Positions 21,317 to 29,300 of a DNA stretch of 64,000 nt are shown one piece after another. The translations under genes and the position numbers were made by a program. The DNA is from CAWCOU01 sp963797335 (GTDB taxonomy: Bacteria > Pseudomonadota > Gammaproteobacteria > JAURND01). Position 1 is the first letter of the stretch; the number at the start of each line of letters is the position of its first letter. Below the pieces are notes generated by a model that worked only from the letters and a program-made list of their open reading frames with translations, had not been told where the DNA came from and searched no databases. Location of the stretch: positions 806,001 to 870,000 of the forward strand of contig CAWCOU010000006.1 of the NCBI GenBank assembly GCA_963797335.1, in the 5' to 3' direction.

Positions 21317-21829
21317 ATGCAATTATCCAGACTATTACCCAAATTAACCCTTCTCAGCTGCAGCTTGAGCGCCTTAACCGCAGCCGTGGCAGCACCTATC
21401 ACACCACCGAACACTTACCTGCCCAACACCAGAGTCTTGCAAGACCTCTGCCCACCCGCTGAATCGCTGAAAAAAAACCCAGACACCACCTGGAGCGCGG
21501 CTGGCGGCTGGAAAAGCAATAGCCCCTCTTTAACGAATGCCGTCTCCCATTTCACCGGCGCCCAATGGATAGGAATAAACGTAGGCGAAGTTATTTGCAT
21601 GTATTCTCAAAACAACAGCCAAAATCGTTTCCCCATCGTATTACAACGCCATAATGTGATAATATCCCCAGACGGTGGCAACTGGACTGCGGATAAAGGC
21701 GGCCATAAAGATTGCCATTCCAACGACATTCGCCAATGCCGATTCTTTAGCGTACAAAAAGTAAAACCAAAAGACATCTACGAAGACCTGGATTTTTACA
21801 AAGACAAACCCACGGATGATAACAGCTAG
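21317..21829 (+). CDS. Secreted protein resembling the T4SS-associated EirA family
   Basis: A 170-residue exported protein with a signal peptide (MQLSRLLPKLTLLSCSLSAL...AVAA). The mature part has spaced conserved-looking features: LCPPAESLKKNP, TWSAAGGWKSNSPS, FTGAQWIGINVGEVICMY, and two further Cys in DCHSNDIRQCRFF. That pattern (GGWKS, GAQW, C-Y, then NC...CPF-like) recalls the Legionellales periplasmic family annotated as T4SS-associated protein EirA, needed for intracellular replication in Coxiella. I rely on memory of the family pattern, so the name is tentative. It lies between the rRNA operon and hemC and has its own GAGG ribosome binding site. Confidence 0.6.
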   Translation: MQLSRLLPKLTLLSCSLSALTAAVAAPITPPNTYLPNTRVLQDLCPPAESLKKNPDTTWSAAGGWKSNSPSLTNAVSHFTGAQWIGINVGEVICMYSQNNSQNRFPIVLQRHNVIISPDGGNWTADKGGHKDCHSNDIRQCRFFSVQKVKPKDIYEDLDFYKDKPTDDNS

Positions 21830-21838
21830 TTGCACTCC

Positions 21839-21871
21839 CCTGGGAACGCAGGCAGCTCGCCCGCTCCCAGG
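21839..21871. repeat. Short palindromic repeat, family C
   Basis: CCTGGGAACGCAGGC ... CCCGCTCCCAGG forms a hairpin directly after the stop codon of the EirA-like gene (21827-21829). A second copy is at 48275-48308. It may act as a 3'-end stabiliser or terminator. Confidence 0.7.
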
Positions 21872-21930
21872 AAAGGCATTTTAATTTGGCACCCATGACC
21901 AAATAAGGCATTGCCACAAGGATTACACCC

Positions 21931-22860
21931 ATGCCCACAAACTACCAGCCCCCTTTGCGCATCGTCACCCGCAAAAGCCCATTGGCATTATGGCAAGCAA
22001 ACCACGTCAAAACCCAACTGGAAGCTGCGCACCCTGATTTGCAAGTAGATATCATCGGCATCATGACCGAAGGCGACCGCCTATTGGCCACCCCGCTCAC
22101 CCAAATCGGTGGCAAAGGCCTATTCGTCAAAGAACTGGAAAAAGCCCTACTCGAACGACGCGCCGACATCGCCGTCCACTCCATCAAAGACATGCCCGCG
22201 CAACTCCCCGACAAGCTCATCCTAGCTGCCGTTTGCCAACGCGAAGACCCCCGCGACGCGTTCCTCAGCCCCTTGTGCAATCGCCTCATCGACTTACCCC
22301 AGGGCGCGATCGTCGGCACCGCCAGCAGCCGCCGTACCTCCTTACTCAAAGCCCTGCGCCCCGACCTGACCATCACCAACCTGCGAGGCAACGTCGGCAC
22401 CCGCTTACGCCGATTAGAAGACAACCAATTCGATGCCATCATCTTGGCCGCCGCCGGCCTAGTGCGACTACAAGCCACTGACCGCATCCGAGAATATTTA
22501 GACCCCGAATTCTGGATCCCCGCCGTCGGCCAAGGCGCCATCGGCATCGAATGCCATGCAGAAAACCAAAAAATTCGCGAACTATTAACCGCCCTTGAAG
22601 ACCCAACCACCCGCCACTGCATCACTGCCGAACGCAGCATGAACCAAGCCTTAGGCGGTGGCTGCCAATTCCCCATCGCCGCTTATGCGACGTATGCAGA
22701 AGAGCAACTAACCATCCGAGGCCTAGTCGGCGAAGTCACCACCGGCCAATTAATCAACGCCAGAGTTACCGGCCCCTTCCAAGCCGCCAAACAACTCGGC
22801 CAACAACTAGCACAAGAACTACTCGCCCTAGGCGCCAATAACCTACTAAAAAACCTATAA
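21931..22860 (+). CDS. hemC: Hydroxymethylbilane synthase (porphobilinogen deaminase)
   Basis: Polymerises four porphobilinogens to hydroxymethylbilane in heme synthesis. The 309-residue protein has RIVTRKSPLALWQANHV, the catalytic Asp in HSIKDMPAQLP, GTASSRRTSLL, LRGNVGTRL and the cofactor Cys in GGGCQFPIAAYA. In gammaproteobacteria hemC is normally followed by hemD; here hemD lies at 29301, after mpg, a giant gene and a NIF3-like gene. Confidence 0.97.
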   Translation: MPTNYQPPLRIVTRKSPLALWQANHVKTQLEAAHPDLQVDIIGIMTEGDRLLATPLTQIGGKGLFVKELEKALLERRADIAVHSIKDMPAQLPDKLILAAVCQREDPRDAFLSPLCNRLIDLPQGAIVGTASSRRTSLLKALRPDLTITNLRGNVGTRLRRLEDNQFDAIILAAAGLVRLQATDRIREYLDPEFWIPAVGQGAIGIECHAENQKIRELLTALEDPTTRHCITAERSMNQALGGGCQFPIAAYATYAEEQLTIRGLVGEVTTGQLINARVTGPFQAAKQLGQQLAQELLALGANNLLKNL

Positions 22861-22893
22861 CCTTCTTGAGAAAATATTCCTTCTCCCCCGACT

Positions 22894-23595
22894 ATGCTAA
22901 CTTCTGCCTTCTTCGATAGAGACCCCCAAACCGTCGCCCGCGACCTGCTCGGTAAAGTCCTAAACCACCACCAGCAGGGAACCTGGCTGCGCGCCATGAT
23001 TATCGAAACCGAAGCCTATTACTTAGAAGACAAAGCCAGCCACGCTTCCCTAGGCTTCACCGAAAAACGCAAAGCCCTGTTCATGCCTGCCGGCACCATC
23101 TACATGTATTACGCCCGCGGCGGCGACTCTTTAAACATCAGCTGCCAAGGAGATGGAAACGCGGTATTAATTAAGTCCGCAATCGTATATAATGATCCAC
23201 AAAATAGAGCGGAAATGCTGCAACAAATGCAAGCATTAAACCCCATACCCACCAAGCAACAACCCCGCCCTATAAACCGCCTATGCTCCGGCCAAACCTT
23301 ACTATGCCGCGCATTAGGCTTAAAAGTACGCGAATGGGATGCTAAAAGCTTCGATCCTCGGCAATTTTACATAGAAGATGTCGCTTATAAGCCCCATCAA
23401 ATAATACAAACCACCCGGCTAGGGATACCGGAAGGGCGAGATGGCCATCTACCTTACCGGTTCATTGACCATCAATTTGCTAATAGATGCACCAGCAATC
23501 CGCTGACCAAACGTCAGTGGGCGGAGGGAAAAGAATACCAAATAATTTCATCCCCCAAACATCCCCGCTCGCGGGAGAGAGCGAGGACAGTATGA
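22894..23595 (+). CDS. 3-methyladenine DNA glycosylase (AAG/MPG family)
   Basis: A base-excision repair enzyme that removes alkylated purines. The 233-residue protein has the AAG-family blocks FFDRDPQTVARDLLGKVL, IIETEAYYLEDKASHA (catalytic Glu in this region), AGTIYMYYARGGDSLNI and RLGIPEGRDG. Homologues end around residue 195-205 after the RFID...ANR region; the last 20 or so residues here (PKHPRSRERARTV) are read from a palindromic repeat that starts at 23562, so the original stop codon has probably been replaced. It starts 33 nt after hemC. Confidence 0.92.
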   Translation: MLTSAFFDRDPQTVARDLLGKVLNHHQQGTWLRAMIIETEAYYLEDKASHASLGFTEKRKALFMPAGTIYMYYARGGDSLNISCQGDGNAVLIKSAIVYNDPQNRAEMLQQMQALNPIPTKQQPRPINRLCSGQTLLCRALGLKVREWDAKSFDPRQFYIEDVAYKPHQIIQTTRLGIPEGRDGHLPYRFIDHQFANRCTSNPLTKRQWAEGKEYQIISSPKHPRSRERARTV

Positions 23596-23642
23596 GATGG
23601 CTACCATTCAAACACCCCCTCTCCCACAAATGGGAGAAGGGA
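23562..23642. repeat. REP-like repeat overlapping the 3' end of the glycosylase gene
   Basis: Starts CCCGCTCGCGGGAGAGAGCG, then CCCCCTCTCCCACAAATGGG and AGAAGG. It mixes the CGCGGGAGAG motif of the 11908-12203 element with the family A core. The first part is read through as the C-terminal tail of the glycosylase. Confidence 0.75.
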
Positions 23643-23723
23643 ATTTTGGAAAACGCAAAAATGACATACGGAGCCTCTTAATCTTAATTTAAGGATTGAA
23701 TGATAGAATAAAAAGCTACAAGT

Positions 23724-23743
23724 CTTTATATTGATTAAATTTT
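23724..23743 (+). promoter_or_regulatory. Possible PmrA-box-like element upstream of the giant gene
   Basis: CTTTATATTGATTAAATTTT matches 14 of the 18 defined positions of the Legionella PmrA box (cTTAATatT, 2 nt, cTTAATatT), with the two half-sites correctly 11 bp apart. It lies 8 bp upstream of a -35 element. The region is AT-rich, so chance resemblance is possible. Confidence 0.4.
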
Positions 23744-23751
23744 TATAATTT

Positions 23752-23780
23752 TTGACTAACAATAGTATATTGCTTATGTA
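23752..23780 (+). promoter_or_regulatory. Sigma70-type promoter of the giant gene
   Basis: TTGACT (23752-23757) and TATGTA (23775-23780) are 17 bp apart. The start codon at 23811 is preceded by GAGAGGA at a suitable distance, and a short palindrome CCTCAAGCTTGAG lies in the leader. Confidence 0.55.
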
Positions 23781-23810
23781 ATGACCCCTCAAGCTTGAGA
23801 GGATGTAAAT

Positions 23811-26800
23811 ATGACTGGCCAAAATATCGAAAAACCACTAAAGAACGCTCAAGAACTAGAGAAGCAGGTGCAATTGCTAAGTGCTGACGTGCAAAATTTA
23901 GCGAGTCACCAAGATAGGATAAGTGATCGCTTGGCTAGCACCATCTCAGATCCTGAGTTAGAACAAGAATTAGCAAAGTTAGAATCTGATTTACGCAGAA
24001 AACAAAAAACCCCCATGGTAAGGCAAGATTCCTCGTCGGAGCTAGAGCCTGAGGAAACAACACGTTACAAACGTGCGAAGACACTCTTCAGTAACTTAAA
24101 TTCTCAAACTGACACACACGTTATTAGAGCAACTATTCGCGATACTACATGGTTACTCGAAAGCGTGAAAAAAAATAATGACTACTCACGCGATCAGAAA
24201 AAACAACTGAAACAAGAACTCCGCAATTGGCGCACTGCGTTCAACAATAGATTGCAAGCTCTTCAACCGAAATCTGAAGTTACGAAGCATTCTATGAGCA
24301 CTCCAGGTACCTCATCTCGTAAGGAAGCCCAGAGGGAGCTAAAAGATCGACAACGTTTAAAAACCGTATTAAAAAAAGAAGTGGTAAGAGCCAAACTCGC
24401 AGGTAGTTCCCCTGACAAAATAAGCGAAAAAAAACTTGAAGTTGAACACCAACGAGAGCAGATAAAAAATTTAGATGAACAAATCAAATCTGCGGAAAAA
24501 CCATCTGTTTTCCGCAATTTCATCGATAAATTTGGCGAAACCTTTAGCAGTGCTAGCAGGCAAGTATTATCCAGACAAACTGTTAAAGTTACAGATTCTA
24601 AAACGCCTCGAACACTAGCCACATCGATTGAATTTACTTACAATGCTCCACACAGTTCTGTTAACACTCTGGGCGCTTCAACGCGAACCGTTTCTCCTGA
24701 CAGCAACGCACTATCTCAAGCTACCCATTCACCATCACTTACTAATAAGCAGGCATTTACTATGAGTCAAGATAAAGATTTGAAGAATTCTAATGTTGTT
24801 CCGTCAAAGATCTCAGAGCTAACCTCGACGACACCCACACCTGCTCACCCTAAAACAGCTACGAGCCCATCAACTCCACCCCTTAAGCAGGAGGTAAAGA
24901 AAACAGTAGGTGCTGGATCGTCATCAGTAGAAAGAATATCGCACGAAGAAGATTTGAAGCTAAAGGTAAACAACATCCTTAAGTCACTCAAGCATATAAA
25001 TAATGAAGTATTTGTGGAAAAACCAGTTGGAGTGGCATCAATTTTTCCAGATAAGACGTTTATTAATCATGATAGTTTATCCGCTAAAAAAGGCCGTAAT
25101 AGTTACCGTGACGGGATGCAGCCGTACAAACAAACCCTAGTTGGGTTAGCTTCTTTTGTTGTTCCTTCAGATTCAAATTTCGCAGAAAATATACAGAAAT
25201 TTTATGATACTTATTCTAAAAGTTCTTTTGTCAAAGATAAAATTGAGGGTTCGTTGATTCAACAGCAAGCGAAGGACTTGGAGCTTGCACTAAATGCTCT
25301 AAACAAATTTAAGCTAGGGCAGACTACAAATCCATCTTCCGCCAATACTACAAGTACACCGAAGCCTGGAGATGACGCCATTATATATTCAACAAACCCA
25401 TTCACCAGCATAACTCCTACTTCCACTACCGTCACATCATCAGAGAAAGCCACTGCGACACCTACACCCACGCCAGAAAAACCGAAAACAGCCAGCACTG
25501 GGTCGACATCAGAAGAAAATTTACGTCAAAAAGCATTCAATCTCCTTACGTCACTTAAACGAACATATGACAATGTATTCTCAGATGCGGAGACGTTAAC
25601 TTTTCCAGATTATAAGCTTATTAATATTGGAAATTTACGGAAAGAACAGCAAAGTGCTTACTCCGCTTTTGACAAAATGAAGCCGTATGAATCAGATCTA
25701 TCTAAGTTAAATTCTTTTAATTTCACTGCTCTTGGCCCGGACTCCATAAAGAATATACAGAAATTTTATAACGACTATTCTAATAGTCTTTTTGTCAAAC
25801 ATTCAATTCAAGGTACAGAGATTCAACAGCAAGCAAAGGAATTAGAGTCTATGCTAAAAAGTTTCCCAAGCTTACCATTGTCTACACCATCTAAACCTAA
25901 TTCGGTCGTCACTTCCAACGAATTAAATTCGTCCATTATTACACCGAGGCCTGCAATTAAAATAGCTACATCTTCTCCAAGCTCACCCGCTCCAACTACG
26001 ACCACACCGAACCCTGTAGCTAGCACAACTTCTGAGATGAAGCCTACAGCTCACCAGCCTTCATCTCCATTAACCCCAACCGAACAAAAAAACCCCGCAA
26101 TATCTTCGAAGATCAATTCTAATAGCTCAAGCCCAAAACCGGAGTTATCATCACCAAACTCTGATCTAGTTAGCGCAGCAATTAAACTTAAACAGGAAGT
26201 AGACTCCTATATTGAGAGCTTGAGCACAGCAGAGAACTCATCTTCTGAGGAAGAGGATGATGATTGGACTAAGGAAGACGCTTCAAAATACCTTAATCAT
26301 TTAAAAGAATTGACAACTGTTTTAAAAGCAATCTCAACCGATTCATTCATCGGACCAACTTCTACTTTTACTAAAAAATCTTTAGAAATTTTAGCAACTC
26401 TGTACAACGCTGGATTTGATGCTGAAACGGAAGAAGTTGATGACAATTTTATAAATTATAAAAATGCATTATTCCAAGCCATTGGGCGTACAAATTTGGA
26501 ACCGTATGAAGCTAAGAAACGTGAACCTGAAACGACACCTACTAATATTACGTCTCACCGCGATAGCTCTTTGACAGCCACAACAACGCCATCATTAACT
26601 ACAAATCCATTCCTCACTTCTTCGACGGCTCCAACTATAACTGCCACATCAGCTGCTCCTAAAATAGTACCAGGACCGACGGGCAGTACGCCTTCTATAG
26701 GCTCAAGCACCCCAACTACAACATCGACTACACGCTCAACCGCCCAGCCATCCCAACCCCCTGCGAGTACGAGCCCAATACTACCATCATCTAAATCAGT

Positions 26801-28727
26801 TAATAGTGACCCAGAAACGAAGCTCAATATAGTAATTACTCAAAATCCGCAAATTTCGAAGTTGTTAGAGGCTGCAAAGAAACTTGATGAGGAATGCAAA
26901 GGTGTGAGGAATATATCTTCCGCAATAACTGCGTCGACCAATTCATTGGTTAAGCAGGCGGGTGACATAGTAAAGCTTTCTAGCGAAAATGGTAAGGAAT
27001 CCCAGTCCAAATTAAAAGATGCCCTATCTCAGCTTAATTTGGAGTGGGCGACATTATCTTATTCACTTGGCACTGTGGGCGGGGGCGCCATATCAAATAA
27101 AGTCATAAACGGTTTTTCGGATAGCCTACTAGATGCAACAAATTCTTTTTTAACTCCTAGCTCAGACTCGACATCTACAAATTCATCGGGAAGGAATTCG
27201 CAGACTCTAGCAAGTGCAGAAGCATCGATAATCGACTCGCAGCCAGGACTGATTCGCAAATCAGCCCAGCAACAACCAACGTCAGCGACAACACGACCAG
27301 CAGCGCAACAGCAATCATCAACAACGCAACCACCGAACATTCTTTCGGCTACGACTCCGCCTCGACCAACTGGACAGCAACAGCAAACAGCGACATCACA
27401 ACCAACGCAGTCACAACCAAGTGCCAGGGGGGCTACATCCTCATCGAATCCTCGTCCTACGGAGCCCCTTCAAGCTCCTCGCGAACAAAAACAATATGAT
27501 CCTTCTTTTAGGGACATTTTTTCGGAATTAGCTGCAAAAGGAAATGAGTTTCTTAGCTTACTATCGGATGCTCGCGAAATCTGCAAGGACGTTAGTCAGA
27601 TAACTAATAAAGTCGATTATGTAAAAAATATCGATACCTGGGGTGTTGATAAGACAAAGCTTAGGGAGCAACTAGATAGTATAATTCCTAATTATTATTT
27701 TGATCCTAATGACTCTAACGAAACAAAATTAAGAAAAGCCGAAGTTTTGCTTAGCAATTACGATGCCAGCTCTTTTAAAAATAAGGATGCTGGACGATAC
27801 ATTGCACATAGCGCACGAGCTTTATTACAGCTCAAAGAAGAAGCAAGAAGCAACTTAAGCCAAAGTCACATATCCCCGACTCCAACGATGACTGCTTCTA
27901 CTGCTACATCTTCTCGCAGCTCAAGCGAAGCTAAGCACCCGAGTCAGCAGCCAAGCTCACAGCCTCCTCACAGTTGGGCAACACAAACGAGCACCTCGAG
28001 AAGCTCAGCTACCCCTACCCCCAGAACACCGGCACCTAGCGAAGGGGAGAGCACATCAACAAACCCAACCCGTAGTGGTGGCTCGAGTGCTTACGATCGC
28101 GATAGCGGTAGAAGAACACGCAGCACTTCAACTTCAACAAGACCCACTAGCCGCGACAGCTATTCCGACGACGATTTTTCTATTAGAAGAACCCGAAGTT
28201 CAGATAGCTACGCTTCATCTCGAACTTCATCTGATAGTCCTTCAACTTCAAGCGTTGGTTCAACTTCGACTCCGACCCCAACGCCGATGAGATCAAGACG
28301 CCGAACCCAACCAAGACAGAATTATTCACCAACAAACTCATCCCTAGGAGATGCCTATATGCCACAGAACCCAAGCCAAAACTCATCTAATAAAGACAAG
28401 GGTTTCCACTGGAAAGATGCCATGTTGGGCGGCGCAGTGGGAGGCGGTGTTGTAGCCCTATCTGATAAATTACCCTCTATTGTGGGTTCAATTACCCCTC
28501 CCAGTATCCCCAGCCCTGACCTCAGCGGCATCGGCAATCAATTTAAAGACTTCGGTGACATGTTAAGTAATTTCTTTACCGGCCACACTAGTGCTCCTAA
28601 TGCTTTACTGGTCGGTGTCGCTATCCTTGCCATTGCTGCTTTAATTTACCTAGCCTGCAAAAAAGATAAGGCAAACGACGAAGCCCCTGAGAATTTGAAT
28701 AATCGTGCGCTTAGCTTAGGCAGCTAA
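23811..28727 (+). CDS. Giant Ser/Thr/Pro-rich repetitive protein with C-terminal membrane anchor, unrecognised
   Basis: I do not recognise this 1638-residue protein. Residues 1-240 are charged and helical (QELEKQVQLLSADVQNLAS), likely coiled coil. Helical domains at about 375-500 and 566-685 are repeats of each other: both have a D/NVF or EVF segment, a conserved xNIQKFYxxYSxSxFVK block and IQQQAKxLE. Three more helical blocks follow at about 790-894, 1012-1110 and 1234-1347, all joined by long linkers rich in Ser, Thr, Pro and Gln. The end has a Gly-rich segment (GGAVGGGVVAL) and one membrane helix (ALLVGVAILAIAALIYLAC, about 1597-1615) with a 25-residue tail. There is no N-terminal signal peptide. 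The gene is more AT-rich than its neighbours and splits hemC from hemD. The architecture suits a surface-displayed or translocated host-interaction protein; that is inference. Confidence 0.85.
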   Translation: MTGQNIEKPLKNAQELEKQVQLLSADVQNLASHQDRISDRLASTISDPELEQELAKLESDLRRKQKTPMVRQDSSSELEPEETTRYKRAKTLFSNLNSQTDTHVIRATIRDTTWLLESVKKNNDYSRDQKKQLKQELRNWRTAFNNRLQALQPKSEVTKHSMSTPGTSSRKEAQRELKDRQRLKTVLKKEVVRAKLAGSSPDKISEKKLEVEHQREQIKNLDEQIKSAEKPSVFRNFIDKFGETFSSASRQVLSRQTVKVTDSKTPRTLATSIEFTYNAPHSSVNTLGASTRTVSPDSNALSQATHSPSLTNKQAFTMSQDKDLKNSNVVPSKISELTSTTPTPAHPKTATSPSTPPLKQEVKKTVGAGSSSVERISHEEDLKLKVNNILKSLKHINNEVFVEKPVGVASIFPDKTFINHDSLSAKKGRNSYRDGMQPYKQTLVGLASFVVPSDSNFAENIQKFYDTYSKSSFVKDKIEGSLIQQQAKDLELALNALNKFKLGQTTNPSSANTTSTPKPGDDAIIYSTNPFTSITPTSTTVTSSEKATATPTPTPEKPKTASTGSTSEENLRQKAFNLLTSLKRTYDNVFSDAETLTFPDYKLINIGNLRKEQQSAYSAFDKMKPYESDLSKLNSFNFTALGPDSIKNIQKFYNDYSNSLFVKHSIQGTEIQQQAKELESMLKSFPSLPLSTPSKPNSVVTSNELNSSIITPRPAIKIATSSPSSPAPTTTTPNPVASTTSEMKPTAHQPSSPLTPTEQKNPAISSKINSNSSSPKPELSSPNSDLVSAAIKLKQEVDSYIESLSTAENSSSEEEDDDWTKEDASKYLNHLKELTTVLKAISTDSFIGPTSTFTKKSLEILATLYNAGFDAETEEVDDNFINYKNALFQAIGRTNLEPYEAKKREPETTPTNITSHRDSSLTATTTPSLTTNPFLTSSTAPTITATSAAPKIVPGPTGSTPSIGSSTPTTTSTTRSTAQPSQPPASTSPILPSSKSVNSDPETKLNIVITQNPQISKLLEAAKKLDEECKGVRNISSAITASTNSLVKQAGDIVKLSSENGKESQSKLKDALSQLNLEWATLSYSLGTVGGGAISNKVINGFSDSLLDATNSFLTPSSDSTSTNSSGRNSQTLASAEASIIDSQPGLIRKSAQQQPTSATTRPAAQQQSSTTQPPNILSATTPPRPTGQQQQTATSQPTQSQPSARGATSSSNPRPTEPLQAPREQKQYDPSFRDIFSELAAKGNEFLSLLSDAREICKDVSQITNKVDYVKNIDTWGVDKTKLREQLDSIIPNYYFDPNDSNETKLRKAEVLLSNYDASSFKNKDAGRYIAHSARALLQLKEEARSNLSQSHISPTPTMTASTATSSRSSSEAKHPSQQPSSQPPHSWATQTSTSRSSATPTPRTPAPSEGESTSTNPTRSGGSSAYDRDSGRRTRSTSTSTRPTSRDSYSDDDFSIRRTRSSDSYASSRTSSDSPSTSSVGSTSTPTPTPMRSRRRTQPRQNYSPTNSSLGDAYMPQNPSQNSSNKDKGFHWKDAMLGGAVGGGVVALSDKLPSIVGSITPPSIPSPDLSGIGNQFKDFGDMLSNFFTGHTSAPNALLVGVAILAIAALIYLACKKDKANDEAPENLNNRALSLGS

Positions 28728-28742
28728 TTACTTTTTACTTTA

Positions 28743-28775
28743 ACTTGTCAATTTTTCTCAAAAAAATGGGCAAGT
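28743..28775. terminator. Hairpin after the giant gene
   Basis: ACTTGTCAATTTTT pairs imperfectly with AAAAAATGGGCAAGT around a CTC loop, 15 nt after the stop codon. There is no downstream T run, but the position suits a 3'-end structure. Confidence 0.45.
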
Positions 28776-28844
28776 AGTTTATGAAGTCTGTAAATTTTAA
28801 CAAGTCGCTGGCATGCATTTAAAAAGTTCGTCGATAGGAACGCG

Positions 28845-28888
28845 GTGAAACAATTCAGAGAGCTTTAGTTTCTTCTGAGTTGTTTCAC
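28845..28888. other. 15-bp stem hairpin upstream of the NIF3-like gene
   Basis: GTGAAACAATTCAGA pairs with TCTGAGTTGTTTCAC with one G-T pair, around a 14-nt loop. It lies 80 nt before the start of the next gene and is not followed by a T run. It could be a terminator, a leader structure or another repeat unit. Confidence 0.6.
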
Positions 28889-28967
28889 TATGCGGGCAAA
28901 GGCGGGCATGTGACAATGACAAACTAAACCTTTCCTATAAAAATAACAGATAAAGGGAATTCATCGC

Positions 28968-29294
28968 ATGACATACCATATTCATTTTTATGCTCCTGAC
29001 TCTCACCTAACTGCTATCAAAACGGCGATGTTTACCGCTGGCGCAGGTCGCACCGCGCGGTACACGCATTGTGCTTGGCAAGCTCTCGGGGAGGGGCAAT
29101 TCCGACCTGCGGGGGATGATGAAATCTATTTTGGCCAACGGGATCTTGCCGCTCACATCACAGAATATCGAGTGGAAATGATGTGTGCTGATTCCGCATT
29201 GAAAGAAGTGATTGCTGCTCTAAAAGCAGCGCATCCTTACGAAGACCCGACTTATGCCATTTTTAAAATGGTTGAACCTTCTGAAATAGAGTAA
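28968..29294 (+). CDS. NIF3/YqfO C-terminal-like (CutA-fold) protein
   Basis: A 108-residue stand-alone domain of the type found inserted in NIF3/YqfO proteins, with the fold of CutA/PII. Visible blocks are FYAPDSHLTAIKTAMFTAGAG, a GEGQFRP segment, and AALKAAHPYEDPTYAIFKM, whose AHPYEDPxY motif is diagnostic. The family's function is unknown; metal binding has been suggested for related folds. It ends 6 nt before the hemD start, so the two are probably co-transcribed. Confidence 0.8.
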   Translation: MTYHIHFYAPDSHLTAIKTAMFTAGAGRTARYTHCAWQALGEGQFRPAGDDEIYFGQRDLAAHITEYRVEMMCADSALKEVIAALKAAHPYEDPTYAIFKMVEPSEIE

Positions 29295-29300
29295 ACGATA

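Noticed and set aside
21942..22676. Minus-strand frame of 244 codons opposite hemC
   Set aside because: The codon pattern and conserved motifs support hemC on the plus strand; the opposite frame is a high-GC shadow.
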